The notes beneath the pieces were generated by a model, which was given only the letters and a program-made list of their open reading frames with translations, was not told where the DNA came from and searched no databases. The translations under genes and the position numbers were made by a program. From Lachnospiraceae bacterium (GTDB taxonomy: Bacteria; Bacillota; Clostridia; Lachnospirales; Lachnospiraceae), in the NCBI GenBank assembly GCA_021770245.1, contig JAETRI010000004.1:57819-121818 (forward strand): a stretch of 64,000 nucleotides of DNA. The letters run 5' to 3'. Positions 32,442-42,400 of the stretch are shown here, piece after piece; position 1 is the first letter of the stretch, and every line of letters begins with the position of its first letter.

Positions 32442-33815
32442 TCAATACACCTCTATCCCCTTCATAAATACCTCGTCCCTGGCAGAGGTAATCTGTACGA
32501 GAAGCCGCCCGGTCCCGTATCCCGCCGGACGGGTCAAAGGATTCTGTCCGGCAAAGGGATCGGCCAGCTGACAGATCCTGCAGCTGCCGATGGTGGTTCC
32601 CTGATAAAGGGGATAGCACTTCCCCTCCTCTTCCTCCGTCAGAATCTGAAAGCTCTCCACCCTCTGGCCCCTGGAAATGTCCTCCCGCAGCACCACATAT
32701 CGGCAGCCTGCGTCCGTGTCCTGTAAGCGGATCGTATATCCGGGCTGGGTGGGACGGGTGGGAAGCACCTTTTCCACGGCTGCCGGAAGCCTCCCTCCCA
32801 GCTCCCGATCCAGGAGCTCTCTCAGTTCCCGGAGGCGTTTTCGATCCCTTTCGTCGATCCTTCCGTTTCTGTCCGGCGGCAGGTTTAGATTCAGGCAGCA
32901 GTTTGCTCCCACAGAATTCAGATAAACGCGGAACAGTTTTTCCAGGCTGTGGGGTTCCTCCTTTTCATGCCAGAACCAGCCCGGCCGGATGGACATATCG
33001 ATTTCCGCCGGCGTGAAGCAAAGGCCGCCGGAATACAGGATATTATCCAGCGATCCCAGATTTTCACAGGTATTATAGAGAAAGGAAAGGCTTCCCTCCC
33101 CCGCCATGGGGCCGGCCCCCGTCTGTACCTCACTATAGCGGCACAGTTCCTTTGGCACCACGGCCCATTCCGCATGTCTGCTTCTCCCCGCTTCGTTCCC
33201 GCACCATCTCACATCCGGTCCGTAGTCATTGAAAATAACCGCATCCGGCTGATATTTCCGGATCAGTCGGATATAACGTTCAAAATCATACTTCTGCTTC
33301 TTCCCGTCCGGCCCTTCTCCGCAGGCGTTATCGAACCATACGCAGAAAATATCCCCGTATCCGGTCAAAAGCTCCGTTAACTGATCGCAGAAATAATCGT
33401 TATAGGCATCCGTTCCGTATAACGCGCTGTTGCGGTCCCAGGGGGATAGATAGAAGCCGAATTTGATGCCGCCCCTTTTGCAGGCTTCCGCCGCCTCTCT
33501 CACCACATCCCGTTTCACGGACGCGTTTTTTACGCTGTGTTCCGTATATCGAGAGGGCCACAGGCAGAAGCCGTCGTGATGCTTCGCCGTCAGGATCATC
33601 CCCTTCATCCCTGCCGTCTTGACTGTATCCACCCATTGATCACAGTCCAGCCCGGCCGGATTAAAAATCTCCTCCGGCTCGTTCCCGGTCCCCCACTCCC
33701 TGTCCGTGTAGGTATTCACGCCAAAATGGATAAACGCATAAAATGCCGTTTCATACCAGGCAAGCTGCCTGGCGGACGGCTTGACGGCCGCAGCCTGTTT
33801 CATGAATTCCCGCAT
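32442..33815 (-). CDS. Alpha-L-fucosidase, GH29 family
   Basis: A 457-residue enzyme with the GH29 signature: AFIHFGVNTYTDREWGTG, KTAGMKGMILTAKHHDGFCLWPS, KFGFYLSPWDRN, and the nucleophile Asp in IFCVWFDNACGEG, then YNTCENLG and NCCLNLNLPPDRNGRI. It releases alpha-linked L-fucose, probably from host or milk glycans. No signal peptide is visible, so it acts inside the cell on imported oligosaccharides or fucosides. The C-terminal 110 residues form a beta-sandwich-like domain. AGGAGG lies 8-9 bases before the ATG at 33815. Confidence 0.92.
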   Translation of the reverse strand: MREFMKQAAAVKPSARQLAWYETAFYAFIHFGVNTYTDREWGTGNEPEEIFNPAGLDCDQWVDTVKTAGMKGMILTAKHHDGFCLWPSRYTEHSVKNASVKRDVVREAAEACKRGGIKFGFYLSPWDRNSALYGTDAYNDYFCDQLTELLTGYGDIFCVWFDNACGEGPDGKKQKYDFERYIRLIRKYQPDAVIFNDYGPDVRWCGNEAGRSRHAEWAVVPKELCRYSEVQTGAGPMAGEGSLSFLYNTCENLGSLDNILYSGGLCFTPAEIDMSIRPGWFWHEKEEPHSLEKLFRVYLNSVGANCCLNLNLPPDRNGRIDERDRKRLRELRELLDRELGGRLPAAVEKVLPTRPTQPGYTIRLQDTDAGCRYVVLREDISRGQRVESFQILTEEEEGKCYPLYQGTTIGSCRICQLADPFAGQNPLTRPAGYGTGRLLVQITSARDEVFMKGIEVY

Positions 33816-33886
33816 CTTTCCTTTCCTCCTCTGTCCTTTCGATAGAAATTCCCCTGTCGGATCCGCTTATAAACTGTTACCCGGAC

Positions 33887-34690
33887 TCATCCCCCGCAGC
33901 TGTCATACCTGCGCAGACCCGCTCTCCATACCAATGCCGATATACCGGCCAGAGCCAGCGCCACAACGGGAGAAAGCATACATAACCACGGCGGGGCATC
34001 CGGTTTTCCCATAAGATAGGACGCGGGGTAAAAATTGAGAAAGGCGACCGGCACAATCCCCGTTACCAATACACGGAATGTCCTGCCGAAAATCGTAACC
34101 GGATACTTTTGCGTCAGCAGATACACCTGCGTGAATATGGAATTTAAGGCACCAGCCTTCGTGGTCCAGAAGGCCACACAGGAAATAAGAAAGCGGATAC
34201 ACACCGCAATAGCTCCTCCGGAAAGAACGAAAACAACAAACCAAAGAATATGCCACATTCTCCATTGAACGCCTGCCATGGCCAGACCTGCAGCCACCAG
34301 CGCAATTCCCATGAGGGTATCACACAGACCGACGTAATTCATATCTCCTCCCACAAGCTGTAAAAACGGACTGACCGGACGCAGCAGATAGACATCGAAG
34401 GTACCGCTTTCGATTTCCTCCTCTATCTTTGACAGCCTGCGGAAAAAGACGGAAAAGATGCTCCATGACATCATGAACATGCCGTAAAGTACCAATAAAT
34501 CGCCCACCTCCCAGCCGCCGAGAGCCTGAAAACGCCAGGCAATCACGGACAGCTGAACGATATTGGCGCCGTTGAGCAGCACCACGCTCACCAGGCTCAT
34601 CCAGAAATCGGCCCGGTATTGCAGGATTCCCTTCATGGTCATTTTCAGCAGGGAACCATACATTCTCATATGAAACCGAAGTTCTTCCAT
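33887..34690 (-). CDS. ABC-2 exporter permease (COG3694 type)
   Basis: A 267-residue membrane protein with six helices. The start MEELRFHMRMYGSLLKMTMKG and the motif EIESGTFDVYLLRPVSPFLQLV match the permease that accompanies COG4586/COG4587 exporters. The ATG at 34690 with AAGGATTAG upstream is used; the longer frame runs into the preceding gene without a start signal. It is third in the operon 36518-33887. The transported compound is unknown. Confidence 0.85.
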   Translation of the reverse strand: MEELRFHMRMYGSLLKMTMKGILQYRADFWMSLVSVVLLNGANIVQLSVIAWRFQALGGWEVGDLLVLYGMFMMSWSIFSVFFRRLSKIEEEIESGTFDVYLLRPVSPFLQLVGGDMNYVGLCDTLMGIALVAAGLAMAGVQWRMWHILWFVVFVLSGGAIAVCIRFLISCVAFWTTKAGALNSIFTQVYLLTQKYPVTIFGRTFRVLVTGIVPVAFLNFYPASYLMGKPDAPPWLCMLSPVVALALAGISALVWRAGLRRYDSCGG

Positions 34691-34728
34691 TTTTCTAATC
34701 CTTCCATGCCTACTGCCCAAACAAAAGG

Positions 34729-35535
34729 TTATCCTCCCTGCACCGTCAAGTATCCATGTACCTTCCTCCACACCAGACGGCCTGCCAGAAACAGCGCTCC
34801 GGCCCAGAAGGCCTGCAGCAGAATGTCCGATGCGGCCTGCCATCCGGCTGCGGCGCCCGTATAAATATTTAAGGGGATTTCGAAAACACACCAAAAGGGC
34901 AGGATATGAACCACGGCCTGCAGCCAGTCCGGATAGAGCCAGTTGGGGATGAGTTTTCCCGAAAGAAGAGCAAGGATACCGCTATAGGCCATAGTGATCT
35001 GCCGGATATTGGTAGTCACAAAGCATACCATACCCAGCAGAAAATTAAGGGAAAACAAGATAAAAAAGCTCAAAAGCGCGCTGATTGCAAATCCGATCCC
35101 TCCCAGCAGGCCGGATGGCAGCTCCATCCCCAAAAACAGCACCCCAAGGAGCCACGCAGGAAAAACCAGCCATACGACGCCAAAGAGAGCCGCTCCCGCA
35201 TTGCGGGAAAGCAGCTGTCCCTGCAAACCCATGGGCCGCAGCAGATCCGTGTCAATGCGCCCGGAACGCACCTGATCCGAAATATAATTCTGGGGTGCCG
35301 TGGATAGGGCAGAGGGATAAAAGATGATATCCAGCGCCACAGCCAGCATGGCATAAGTAATCATGGAATCCAGCGGACGGCCCACCATGGACGCATCCTG
35401 GGCATACAACACCACCCACAGACTGCGCACGCCATACATGGCAATCAAGCTATAGGCTGCCTTCAGCAGAAAATCTACCCGATAGACGCCGGCCAGGTGC
35501 CTCTCTGTTTTAAAAAAAGCCGCAAAAACCCTCAT
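34729..35535 (-). CDS. ABC-2 exporter permease (COG4587/DUF990 type)
   Basis: A 268-residue membrane protein with six helices. It contains NYISDQVRSGRIDTDLLRPMGLQ, the conserved cytoplasmic segment shared with its sister permease at 33887. Its ATG overlaps the ATPase stop (ATGA at 35532-35535), so the two are translationally coupled. With the other permease it probably forms a heterodimeric channel. Confidence 0.85.
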   Translation of the reverse strand: MRVFAAFFKTERHLAGVYRVDFLLKAAYSLIAMYGVRSLWVVLYAQDASMVGRPLDSMITYAMLAVALDIIFYPSALSTAPQNYISDQVRSGRIDTDLLRPMGLQGQLLSRNAGAALFGVVWLVFPAWLLGVLFLGMELPSGLLGGIGFAISALLSFFILFSLNFLLGMVCFVTTNIRQITMAYSGILALLSGKLIPNWLYPDWLQAVVHILPFWCVFEIPLNIYTGAAAGWQAASDILLQAFWAGALFLAGRLVWRKVHGYLTVQGG

Positions 35536-36518
35536 ACCGCTTTTCCGCCTTCCCGGTAAATATCCCGAACGATCTGCTCAATGTCCGCATCCTGGATGAG
35601 AATATCCCGTATAGGCGAACCGGCTCTTCGAACAGAGGCGAGCATCTCATCCACCGTAAAAAGATGCTGATCGAACAGGACAGCCATCCGCCCCTCCCCC
35701 ATCTTCTCCGTTTTTACTCCGGGCAGGGACAGAGCCGGACAATCGCCTTCAAACTGCAGCACCATCCGGCGCTGTCGGCCATAGCGCTCCCGAAGGCCGC
35801 GGATATCTCCGTCATAGATGATCGCGCCCGTATGAATGACGATCACCCGGTTCACCAGCTTTTCCATGTCAACCACATCGTGGGTAGTGAGCAGCACCGT
35901 CACGCCCCGTTCCCGATTTATCTCAAGGATGAAGTTACGCAAACGCTCCTTTGCCACCACGTCCACGCCGATGGTGGGTTCATCCAGAAATAAGATGCCG
36001 GGATCATGCATCAGGGCTGCAGCCAGGTCCGCACGCACGCGCTGGCCCAGGCTCAGCTGCCTCACCGGCTGATTCAAAAAGGGAGCCAGATCCAACAGTT
36101 CTGTATAGAGTTCCAAATTTTTTTGAAACCTGCTCTCCTCCACCCGGTACATTTCCTTTAAAATCCGAAAGCTGTCTATCACCGGCACATCCCACCAAAG
36201 AGAAGTCTTTTGCCCGAACACCACACCGATGTTGCGCAGATGTTCTTTTCGGTCTTTATGGGGCGTTAGGCCGTTGACCTTCACTTCACCTCCGGTGGGC
36301 ACCAGGATACCGGATAACATCTTTATGGTAGTGGACTTGCCCGCGCCGTTTTGACCGATATATCCCACGATTTCTCCATCCTCTATGGAAAAGCTGACGC
36401 CGTCCACGGCCCGGCGCTCTATGTACCGGGGATGCAGCAATGACCGGACCGCAGCGAAGCGTCCCTCCGCGGGCTGCGCGATCCGATATGTCTTTGTGAG
36501 GTCTTGGGCGATTATCAA
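35532..36518 (-). CDS. ABC-2 exporter ATP-binding subunit (COG4586 type)
   Basis: A 328-residue ATPase with Walker A GQNGAGKST, signature LSLGQRVRADLAAALM, Walker B ILFLDEPTIGVD and the switch His in TTHDVVDM. The N-terminal insert LLHPRYIERRAVDGVSF and a C-terminal extension mark the COG4586 exporter ATPases. The start codon appears to be TTG at 36518, with GAAGGAG 10 bases upstream. It leads a three-gene operon. The promoter is at 36650-36679. Confidence 0.9.
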   Translation of the reverse strand: MIIAQDLTKTYRIAQPAEGRFAAVRSLLHPRYIERRAVDGVSFSIEDGEIVGYIGQNGAGKSTTIKMLSGILVPTGGEVKVNGLTPHKDRKEHLRNIGVVFGQKTSLWWDVPVIDSFRILKEMYRVEESRFQKNLELYTELLDLAPFLNQPVRQLSLGQRVRADLAAALMHDPGILFLDEPTIGVDVVAKERLRNFILEINRERGVTVLLTTHDVVDMEKLVNRVIVIHTGAIIYDGDIRGLRERYGRQRRMVLQFEGDCPALSLPGVKTEKMGEGRMAVLFDQHLFTVDEMLASVRRAGSPIRDILIQDADIEQIVRDIYREGGKAV

Positions 36519-36649
36519 AACAGATCAACTCCTTCGCTGGGTTTTGTATTGTTCTGCTTCTCCCTGTTAGGAAAATTGACATTTTCCGGAAGCTTCGGCA
36601 GCTTATCCAACGTTCGCTTCTGCCCAATACTTTTCCTTTTTTAAGTTCC

Positions 36650-36679
36650 ATTATAGCAAACCTAATAAAATAAAAACAA
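36650..36679 (-). promoter_or_regulatory. Promoter of the three-gene ABC-2 exporter operon
   Basis: Minus strand: TTGTTT (36679-36674), 18 bases, TATAAT (36655-36650). Leader of about 125 bases. The remaining gap up to the acetyltransferase gene at 37121 holds only hairpin repeats (36700-36800 and near 37020-37090). Confidence 0.5.
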
Positions 36680-36699
36680 GGGACTTACACGTTTTTATC

Positions 36700-36800
36700 A
36701 GGACAAACGCAGGAATAGCCTTGCGTCCCCTGCGCCGCGGGGACGGGCAGGGGCGGCGCAGGGGATGCACAGGGGCCGCAAGGCCATTCCTGCGTTGGCC
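36700..36800. repeat. Dispersed G/C-rich hairpin family A copy
   Basis: Arms run from about 36707 (acgcaggaatagccttgcg) inward to tgcgcc at 36736, and back from ggcgca at 36755 to 36795. The right arm carries a short insertion (atgcacaggg), so the stem is interrupted. Loop gcggggacgggcagggg is shared with 29333-29350. Confidence 0.75.
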
Positions 36801-37120
36801 CTGACATTTCTATTGTCCCATCCTGCCCTGCCATGGTAAAATCAAAATGATCCCGAACGAATAGTATCACAAAGCCGCCTATGCTGTGGGCATTTCAGGC
36901 GGAATCACGGGCCGCCGGCAAGGACGCAGAACGGAGGGTTTTATGTGTGGAATCAAATCCGAGGCACATCTTGATTAATGGCAGCGCCTTAGACAAGGCC
37001 TGCCGGAGCGGGCAGAAAAGATAGGTTGTAAAAAGGTCCGATGGCCTTTTTCACCCCGGCAGTTTGTGCCGGAGCGTCACAAATTGCCATGATGAAAACG
37101 CTCCGGAATGCGAGGATACC

Positions 37121-37606
37121 ATGAAATATACAATACGTGAAATCAAAGAGAACGAATATCCCCTGTTAAACGATTTTCTCTATGAGGCCATTTTCGTTCC
37201 CGAAGGGGAACAGCCGCCTTCCCGATCGATTCTCTCTTCTCCCGAGCTGCAGGTCTATGTATCCTGCTTCGGCGAGTATCCGGACGATAAGGGACTGGTG
37301 GCCGAGGTGGACGGCCGCGTCGTAGGAGCCGTCTGGGTCCGGATCATGGACGATTACGGCCATGTGGATAACGATACCCCGTCCTTTGCCATTTCCCTGT
37401 ATCCGGAATATCGGGGAGGGGGAATCGGAACAGCCATGATGGAGGCCATGCTCACCCTGTTAAAGCGAAGCGGCTATGCGCGCGCATCCCTCGCCGTCCA
37501 AAAGGCCAATTATGCGGTAAGGATGTATAAAAAGACGGGATTTCAAATTATAGGCGAAAACAGCCAGGAATATATCATGGTCAATGATCTGGCCTCTTAT
37601 GAATAG
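37121..37606 (+). CDS. GNAT-family N-acetyltransferase
   Basis: A 161-residue protein with the GNAT acetyl-CoA signature SLYPEYRGGGIGTAMMEAML (residues about 93-112), followed by ASLAVQKANYAVRMYKKTGFQIIGE near the C-terminus. The substrate is unknown. ATG 37121 has GCGAGGA upstream; the longer frame to 37064 lies in a hairpin repeat. It is convergent with the hydrogenase gene and they share the terminator at 37642-37679. Confidence 0.9.
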   Translation: MKYTIREIKENEYPLLNDFLYEAIFVPEGEQPPSRSILSSPELQVYVSCFGEYPDDKGLVAEVDGRVVGAVWVRIMDDYGHVDNDTPSFAISLYPEYRGGGIGTAMMEAMLTLLKRSGYARASLAVQKANYAVRMYKKTGFQIIGENSQEYIMVNDLASYE

Positions 37607-37641
37607 AGCGGAAAATTAAATTTCTTCTGGTATGCCCACGG

Positions 37642-37679
37642 AAAAGGCCGCCGCATCATCCAATGCAGCGGCCTTTTTT
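37642..37679. terminator. Bidirectional terminator between acetyltransferase and hydrogenase genes
   Basis: AAAAGGCCGC and GCGGCCTTTTTT pair around a 17-base loop; T-runs flank both sides in the appropriate orientation. It serves the two convergent genes. Confidence 0.85.
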
Positions 37680-37689
37680 ATCTCATATC

Positions 37690-39147
37690 CTATCTGTGCA
37701 TGGAGAAGGAATCCATGTCATAATATTCCAGGTTCTCATGCACGCCTCTGCTGTCCGCTTCGGAAATCAGTTTATCCCGATCCTTCTTGGCAGCCATGGC
37801 TTCCTTATGGTGGCTGGGGCCGCCCACACATCCGCCTTCACAGATCATGCCTTCGATAAAGTCCTCCGGCAGCTTGCCGATCTTGAGAAGCGTGAGGGCT
37901 TTCTTGCATTCCGCGATTCCGCTGCACTTGGCCACCTTGATATCCGTGTTTTCTCCCGTCTCCTTCAGGCACTGTACCACGGCCGCCGTCACGCCGCCGC
38001 CGTTTCCGAAGCGCTTGCCGAATACGCTGGCCTCCTGGCTGTTGTTTTCCTCCGGCTCCAGCTCAATGCCCCGGGCACGCATCATGGCACGGATCTCGCC
38101 GAAGGTAAGCACGTAATCCGCATTTCCCTCAATACTCTTATCCTGGGATTCGGCTTTCTTCGCCACGCAGGGCCCGATGAAGACGGTAATCGTTTCGGGA
38201 TCTTTCGCCTTCAGCATCCTGGATACGCCGCACATGGGCGAAACCGTAGTAGATACGTTCCCCACCAGCTCCGGGAAGTGCTTTTTAATATAGTTCACAA
38301 AGGCAGGACAGCAGGAGGTGGTCATCTTCTTCCCTTCCTTATAGCTCTCCGCCCATTCGTCGGCTTCCGCAGCGGCCGTCATATCGCCGCCCAGGCCCAC
38401 TTCCACGAAATCCTTAAAGCCCAGCCGCTTCATGGCCGTCCGCCAGCTCGCCATGGTGATGTCCGCCCCGAACTGGCCCTCCCCGGCAGGAGCCAGCATG
38501 GCGATCACCTTTTTACCGTCGCGGATGGCATTGATCACATCCACGATATAGGTTTTGGAAGCGATGGCGCCAAACGGGCAGTTATGGATGCACTGTCCGC
38601 ACTGGATACACTTGGATTCGTCGATCTGGCATACGCCGTGTTCATCCATGGTAATCGCGCTCACCGGGCAGCTCTTCATACACGGCCTCTGGATTTTCAG
38701 GATAGCCGAGTAAGAACAGGCCGTCGCGCACTTTCCGCAGCTCTTACACTTCACCGGATCGATGAAGGAACGGCCGTCGCTGATGGTGATGGCGCCGAAA
38801 TTACAGGCCTGTCTGCAGGACTTCGCCAAGCATCCCTGGCACAGGTTCGTTACCACATACCCGGAGGAGATGGGACATTCCTCACAGGCCGAGTTAATGA
38901 CCTGTACGATGTTATTGCTCTCCCTGTTACCGGGGCATTTTCCCTCCGCCAGCTTGATTCTCTGCCGGATGATCTCACGCTCCTTATATATGCAGCAACG
39001 GAAATGCGCCTCAGGGCCGGGAATCATCTCATAAGGGATATTGTCTTCCTTCTCTTCCAGCTCACCCGCATACGCCAGTCTGGCCACCTCGGTAAGCACA
39101 TTATGTTTGATTCTTAAAATGGTAGCGTCATCAGATACTGTACCCAT
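37690..39147 (-). CDS. Monomeric [FeFe] hydrogenase (group B-like)
   Basis: A 485-residue hydrogenase. The N-terminal half has several cysteine clusters: CEECPISSGYVVTNLCQGC, CKSCGKCATACSYSAI and CIQCGQCIHNCPFGAI, the last two being ferredoxin-type 4Fe-4S sites. The H-cluster motifs follow: TSCCPAF (L1), FIGPCVAKKAES (L2) and EGGCVGG (L3). TSCCPAF instead of TSCCPxW, together with the Cys-rich N-terminus, fits the group B type; that subgrouping is from memory. It should exchange electrons between ferredoxin and protons. It lies 255 bases downstream of the PFOR gene, which makes the reduced ferredoxin. Confidence 0.93.
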   Translation of the reverse strand: MGTVSDDATILRIKHNVLTEVARLAYAGELEEKEDNIPYEMIPGPEAHFRCCIYKEREIIRQRIKLAEGKCPGNRESNNIVQVINSACEECPISSGYVVTNLCQGCLAKSCRQACNFGAITISDGRSFIDPVKCKSCGKCATACSYSAILKIQRPCMKSCPVSAITMDEHGVCQIDESKCIQCGQCIHNCPFGAIASKTYIVDVINAIRDGKKVIAMLAPAGEGQFGADITMASWRTAMKRLGFKDFVEVGLGGDMTAAAEADEWAESYKEGKKMTTSCCPAFVNYIKKHFPELVGNVSTTVSPMCGVSRMLKAKDPETITVFIGPCVAKKAESQDKSIEGNADYVLTFGEIRAMMRARGIELEPEENNSQEASVFGKRFGNGGGVTAAVVQCLKETGENTDIKVAKCSGIAECKKALTLLKIGKLPEDFIEGMICEGGCVGGPSHHKEAMAAKKDRDKLISEADSRGVHENLEYYDMDSFSMHR

Positions 39148-39205
39148 ATTATGTGTTTATCCTCTTTCCTGTTTGGTGATGTTGGTTAACATGAAATCTG
39201 CGATT

Positions 39206-39250
39206 TTAAAAAGCCGGTAAGGATAACAATTATCATCCAGGCCGGCTTTT
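39206..39250 (-). terminator. Terminator behind the PFOR gene
   Basis: AAAAGCCGG and CCGGCTTTTT pair around a 22-25 base loop and are followed by T-run/A-run on the minus strand. It separates PFOR from the hydrogenase gene, so the latter probably has its own promoter in 39148-39200. Confidence 0.75.
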
Positions 39251-39402
39251 CACCCCATGCAGGAGAAAGCCTCCATGCACCTTATAGCTGCGGGCCGCAG
39301 CTACACTCCGGCCCGCGCCTGATCCCATCATCTTCCGGCGCGCCCCCGGCCTCCAGGCACAGCCCGCGGCCGGAAGACGCCGTTTTCCCGTATGGGATCC
39401 GA

Positions 39403-42400
39403 TCAGTCGTTTCCGTACAGAACCTGCAGCTTCTGCAGATATTCGTATCTTTCCTTGGCGTTTGCTTCCGCCTGGGCCTGCAGCCTTGCAGCCTTCTCGG
39501 CATCCTTCAGGGCCAGGGACGTATATCTCACCTCGCCGCCGATGAATTCCTTAAAGTCCTTCGTGGGAGCCTTGCTGTCCACGACGAATTTCTTCTCTGC
39601 CGCAGGGTTGAAGCGGAACATATGCCAGTAGCCGGTCTCCACAGCCAGCTTCTCTTCGGTCTGGGCCTTGCTCATACCCTTCTTGATACCATGGTTGATA
39701 CAAGGAGCGTAAGCGATGATTAGGGACGGTCCCGGATAAGCCTCCGCTTCCGCGATCGCTTTCACGGTCTGGTTGTAGTCCGCACCCATGGAGATCTGCG
39801 CCACATATACATAGCCATAGCTCATGGCGATGCTGGCAAGATCCTTCTGCTTCACTTCTTTACCGCCTGCCGCGAACTGTGCCACCGCTCCGGTAGGAGT
39901 AGCCTTGGACGCCTGTCCGCCGGTATTGGAGTAAACTTCGGTATTGAATACCATAACGTTGATATCTTCGCCGCTGGCCAGGACATGGTCCACGCCGCCG
40001 AATCCGATATCATATGCCCATCCGTCGCCGCCGAAGATCCACTGGGACTTCTTGGACAGGAAATCTTTATTCTTCACGATATCCCTGCAGGTATCGCAGT
40101 CTTTGCCTTCCAGGGCAGCTACCAGCTTATCGGTAGCGGGTCCGTTGGTGATGCCGCTGTTGAAAGTATCCAGGTATTCCTGGCAGGCAGCCTTAACAGC
40201 CGCGTCGTCCGTATTCGCCAGAACCTTTTCCACCTTCTCCTTCAGGCCGCCTCTCAGGGCCTTCTGAGCCAGCAGCATACCCATGCCGAACTCGGCGTTG
40301 TCCTCGAACAGGGAGTTATCCCATGCGGGGCCCTTGCCGGCCTTATTCACCGTATAAGGGGTGCTGGGTGAAGAGTTGCCCCAGATGGAAGAGCATCCGG
40401 TAGCATTGGCGATATACATCCTGTCACCGAACAGCTGGGTAATCAGCTTCGCATAAGGGGTCTCGCCGCAGCCTGCACAGGCTCCGGAGAACTCAAGCAG
40501 AGGCTGCTTGAACTGGGATCCCTTTACGCTGGTTTCTTTGAACTTCTCGAGCACTTCGGGCTTCTCTTCCAGGGTCTGTCCATAGGTGAACAGGGCTTCC
40601 TTGTCCAGCTGGGTATCCAGCGGAACCATGGTCAGAGCCTTCTCGCCCTTCATGCCGGGACATACGTTCGCGCAGGAGCCGCATCCGGTACAGTCGAGCA
40701 CGGATACGGAAACCGCAAACTTCTTGCCGGGCATACCGGTCATATCCTTGGCCACTTCGGCGGTTCCCGCAGGAGCGGCAGCCAGCTCTTCTTCCGTCAT
40801 GACCACAGGGCGGATTACCGCGTGAGGACATACATAGGAGCAGAAGTTACACTGGATACACTTGGAAGGATCCCAGCTGGGAACGTTCACCGCGATGCCT
40901 CTCTTCTCGTATGCGGAAGAGCCGGAAGGCGTGGAGCCATCCACATAATCCTTGAAAGCGGATACAGGCAGGGTGTTGCCTTCCTGTGCGCTCACCTTGG
41001 TCTGGATATTGTTGACGAAGTCGACAACTTCCTTTCTTCCTTCGGTAACCACGGCATAGTCGAGGCCTTCGTCCTCGCAGTCGCTCCAGCCTGCGGGCAC
41101 TTCCACCTTCACAACGCCCTTGGCGCCTGCGTCGATGGCCGCCCAGTTCTTCTTCACCACGTCCTCGCCCTTACGGCCGTAGGTCGCCTGCGCGGCAGCC
41201 TTCATCAGCTCGTTTGCCTTCTCGGCAGGGATGATGCCGGTGAGTTCGAAGAAAGCGGACTGCAGGATCGTGTTGATCCTCGTGGGGCCCATGCCCGTCT
41301 CGATACCGATCTTCACGCCGTCGATGATATAGAAATTGATCTTGTGGTCCGCGATGAATTTCTTCACCTGGCCGGGCAGATGCTGATCCAGCTCGTCCAC
41401 GCTCCAGGCGCAGTTCAGCAGGAAGGTACCGCCGTCCACCAGTTCCTGAACCATGTTGTACTTACGGATGTAAGCCGGATTGTGGCAGGCAACGAAATTG
41501 GCCTGGCGGATCAGATAGGTGGATTTAATCTTCTTATGTCCGAAACGCAGGTGGGACATGGTCACACCGCCGGACTTCTTGGAATCATAATCAAAGTATG
41601 CCTGCGCATACATATCGGTGTTGTCGCCGATGATCTTGATGGAGTTCTTGTTCGCGCCGACGGTACCGTCCGCACCAAGGCCCCAGAATTTGCAGTTGGT
41701 GGTCCCTTCGGGCGTGGTAACCAGCTCCGCGCCAAGCTTCAGAGACAGATTGGTCACATCATCCACGATACCGATGGTGAATTTCTTCTTCTCGGTATTG
41801 CCGTATACGGCCACGATCTGGGCAGGGGTGGTATCCTTGCTTCCCAGGCCGTAACGTCCGGAATAGATCGGAACCGCGTCGAACTTGCTTCCCTTCAGGG
41901 CAGCCACCACATCCAGATACAGGGGCTCGCCCAGAGCGCCGGGCTCCTTCGTCCTGTCCAGGACGGAGATCTGCTTCACGGTCTCGGGGATGGCATCGAT
42001 CAGAGCCTGTGCGCAGAAAGGACGATACAGGCGAACCTTCACCACGCCCACCTTCGCGCCGCTGGTCTTGATCACATAATCAATGGTTTCTTCAATGGTA
42101 TCGTTTACGGAACCCATGGCCACGATCACGTGCTCGGCATCCGGCGCCCCGTAGTAGTTGAACAGCTTATAATCCGTACCGATCTTCTCGTTCACCTTGT
42201 CCATATACATCTGAACGATGCCGGGCATGGCGTCATAATAAGGGTTGCTCGCTTCCCTTGCCTGGAAGAAGATATCGGGGTTCTGTGCGGAACCTCTCTG
42301 GCAGGGATGGTTGGGATTCAGGGCATGGGCACGGAACGCATCCAGGGCATCCATATCCGTCATCTCCTTGAGATCTTCGTAATCCCAGGTTTCGATCTTC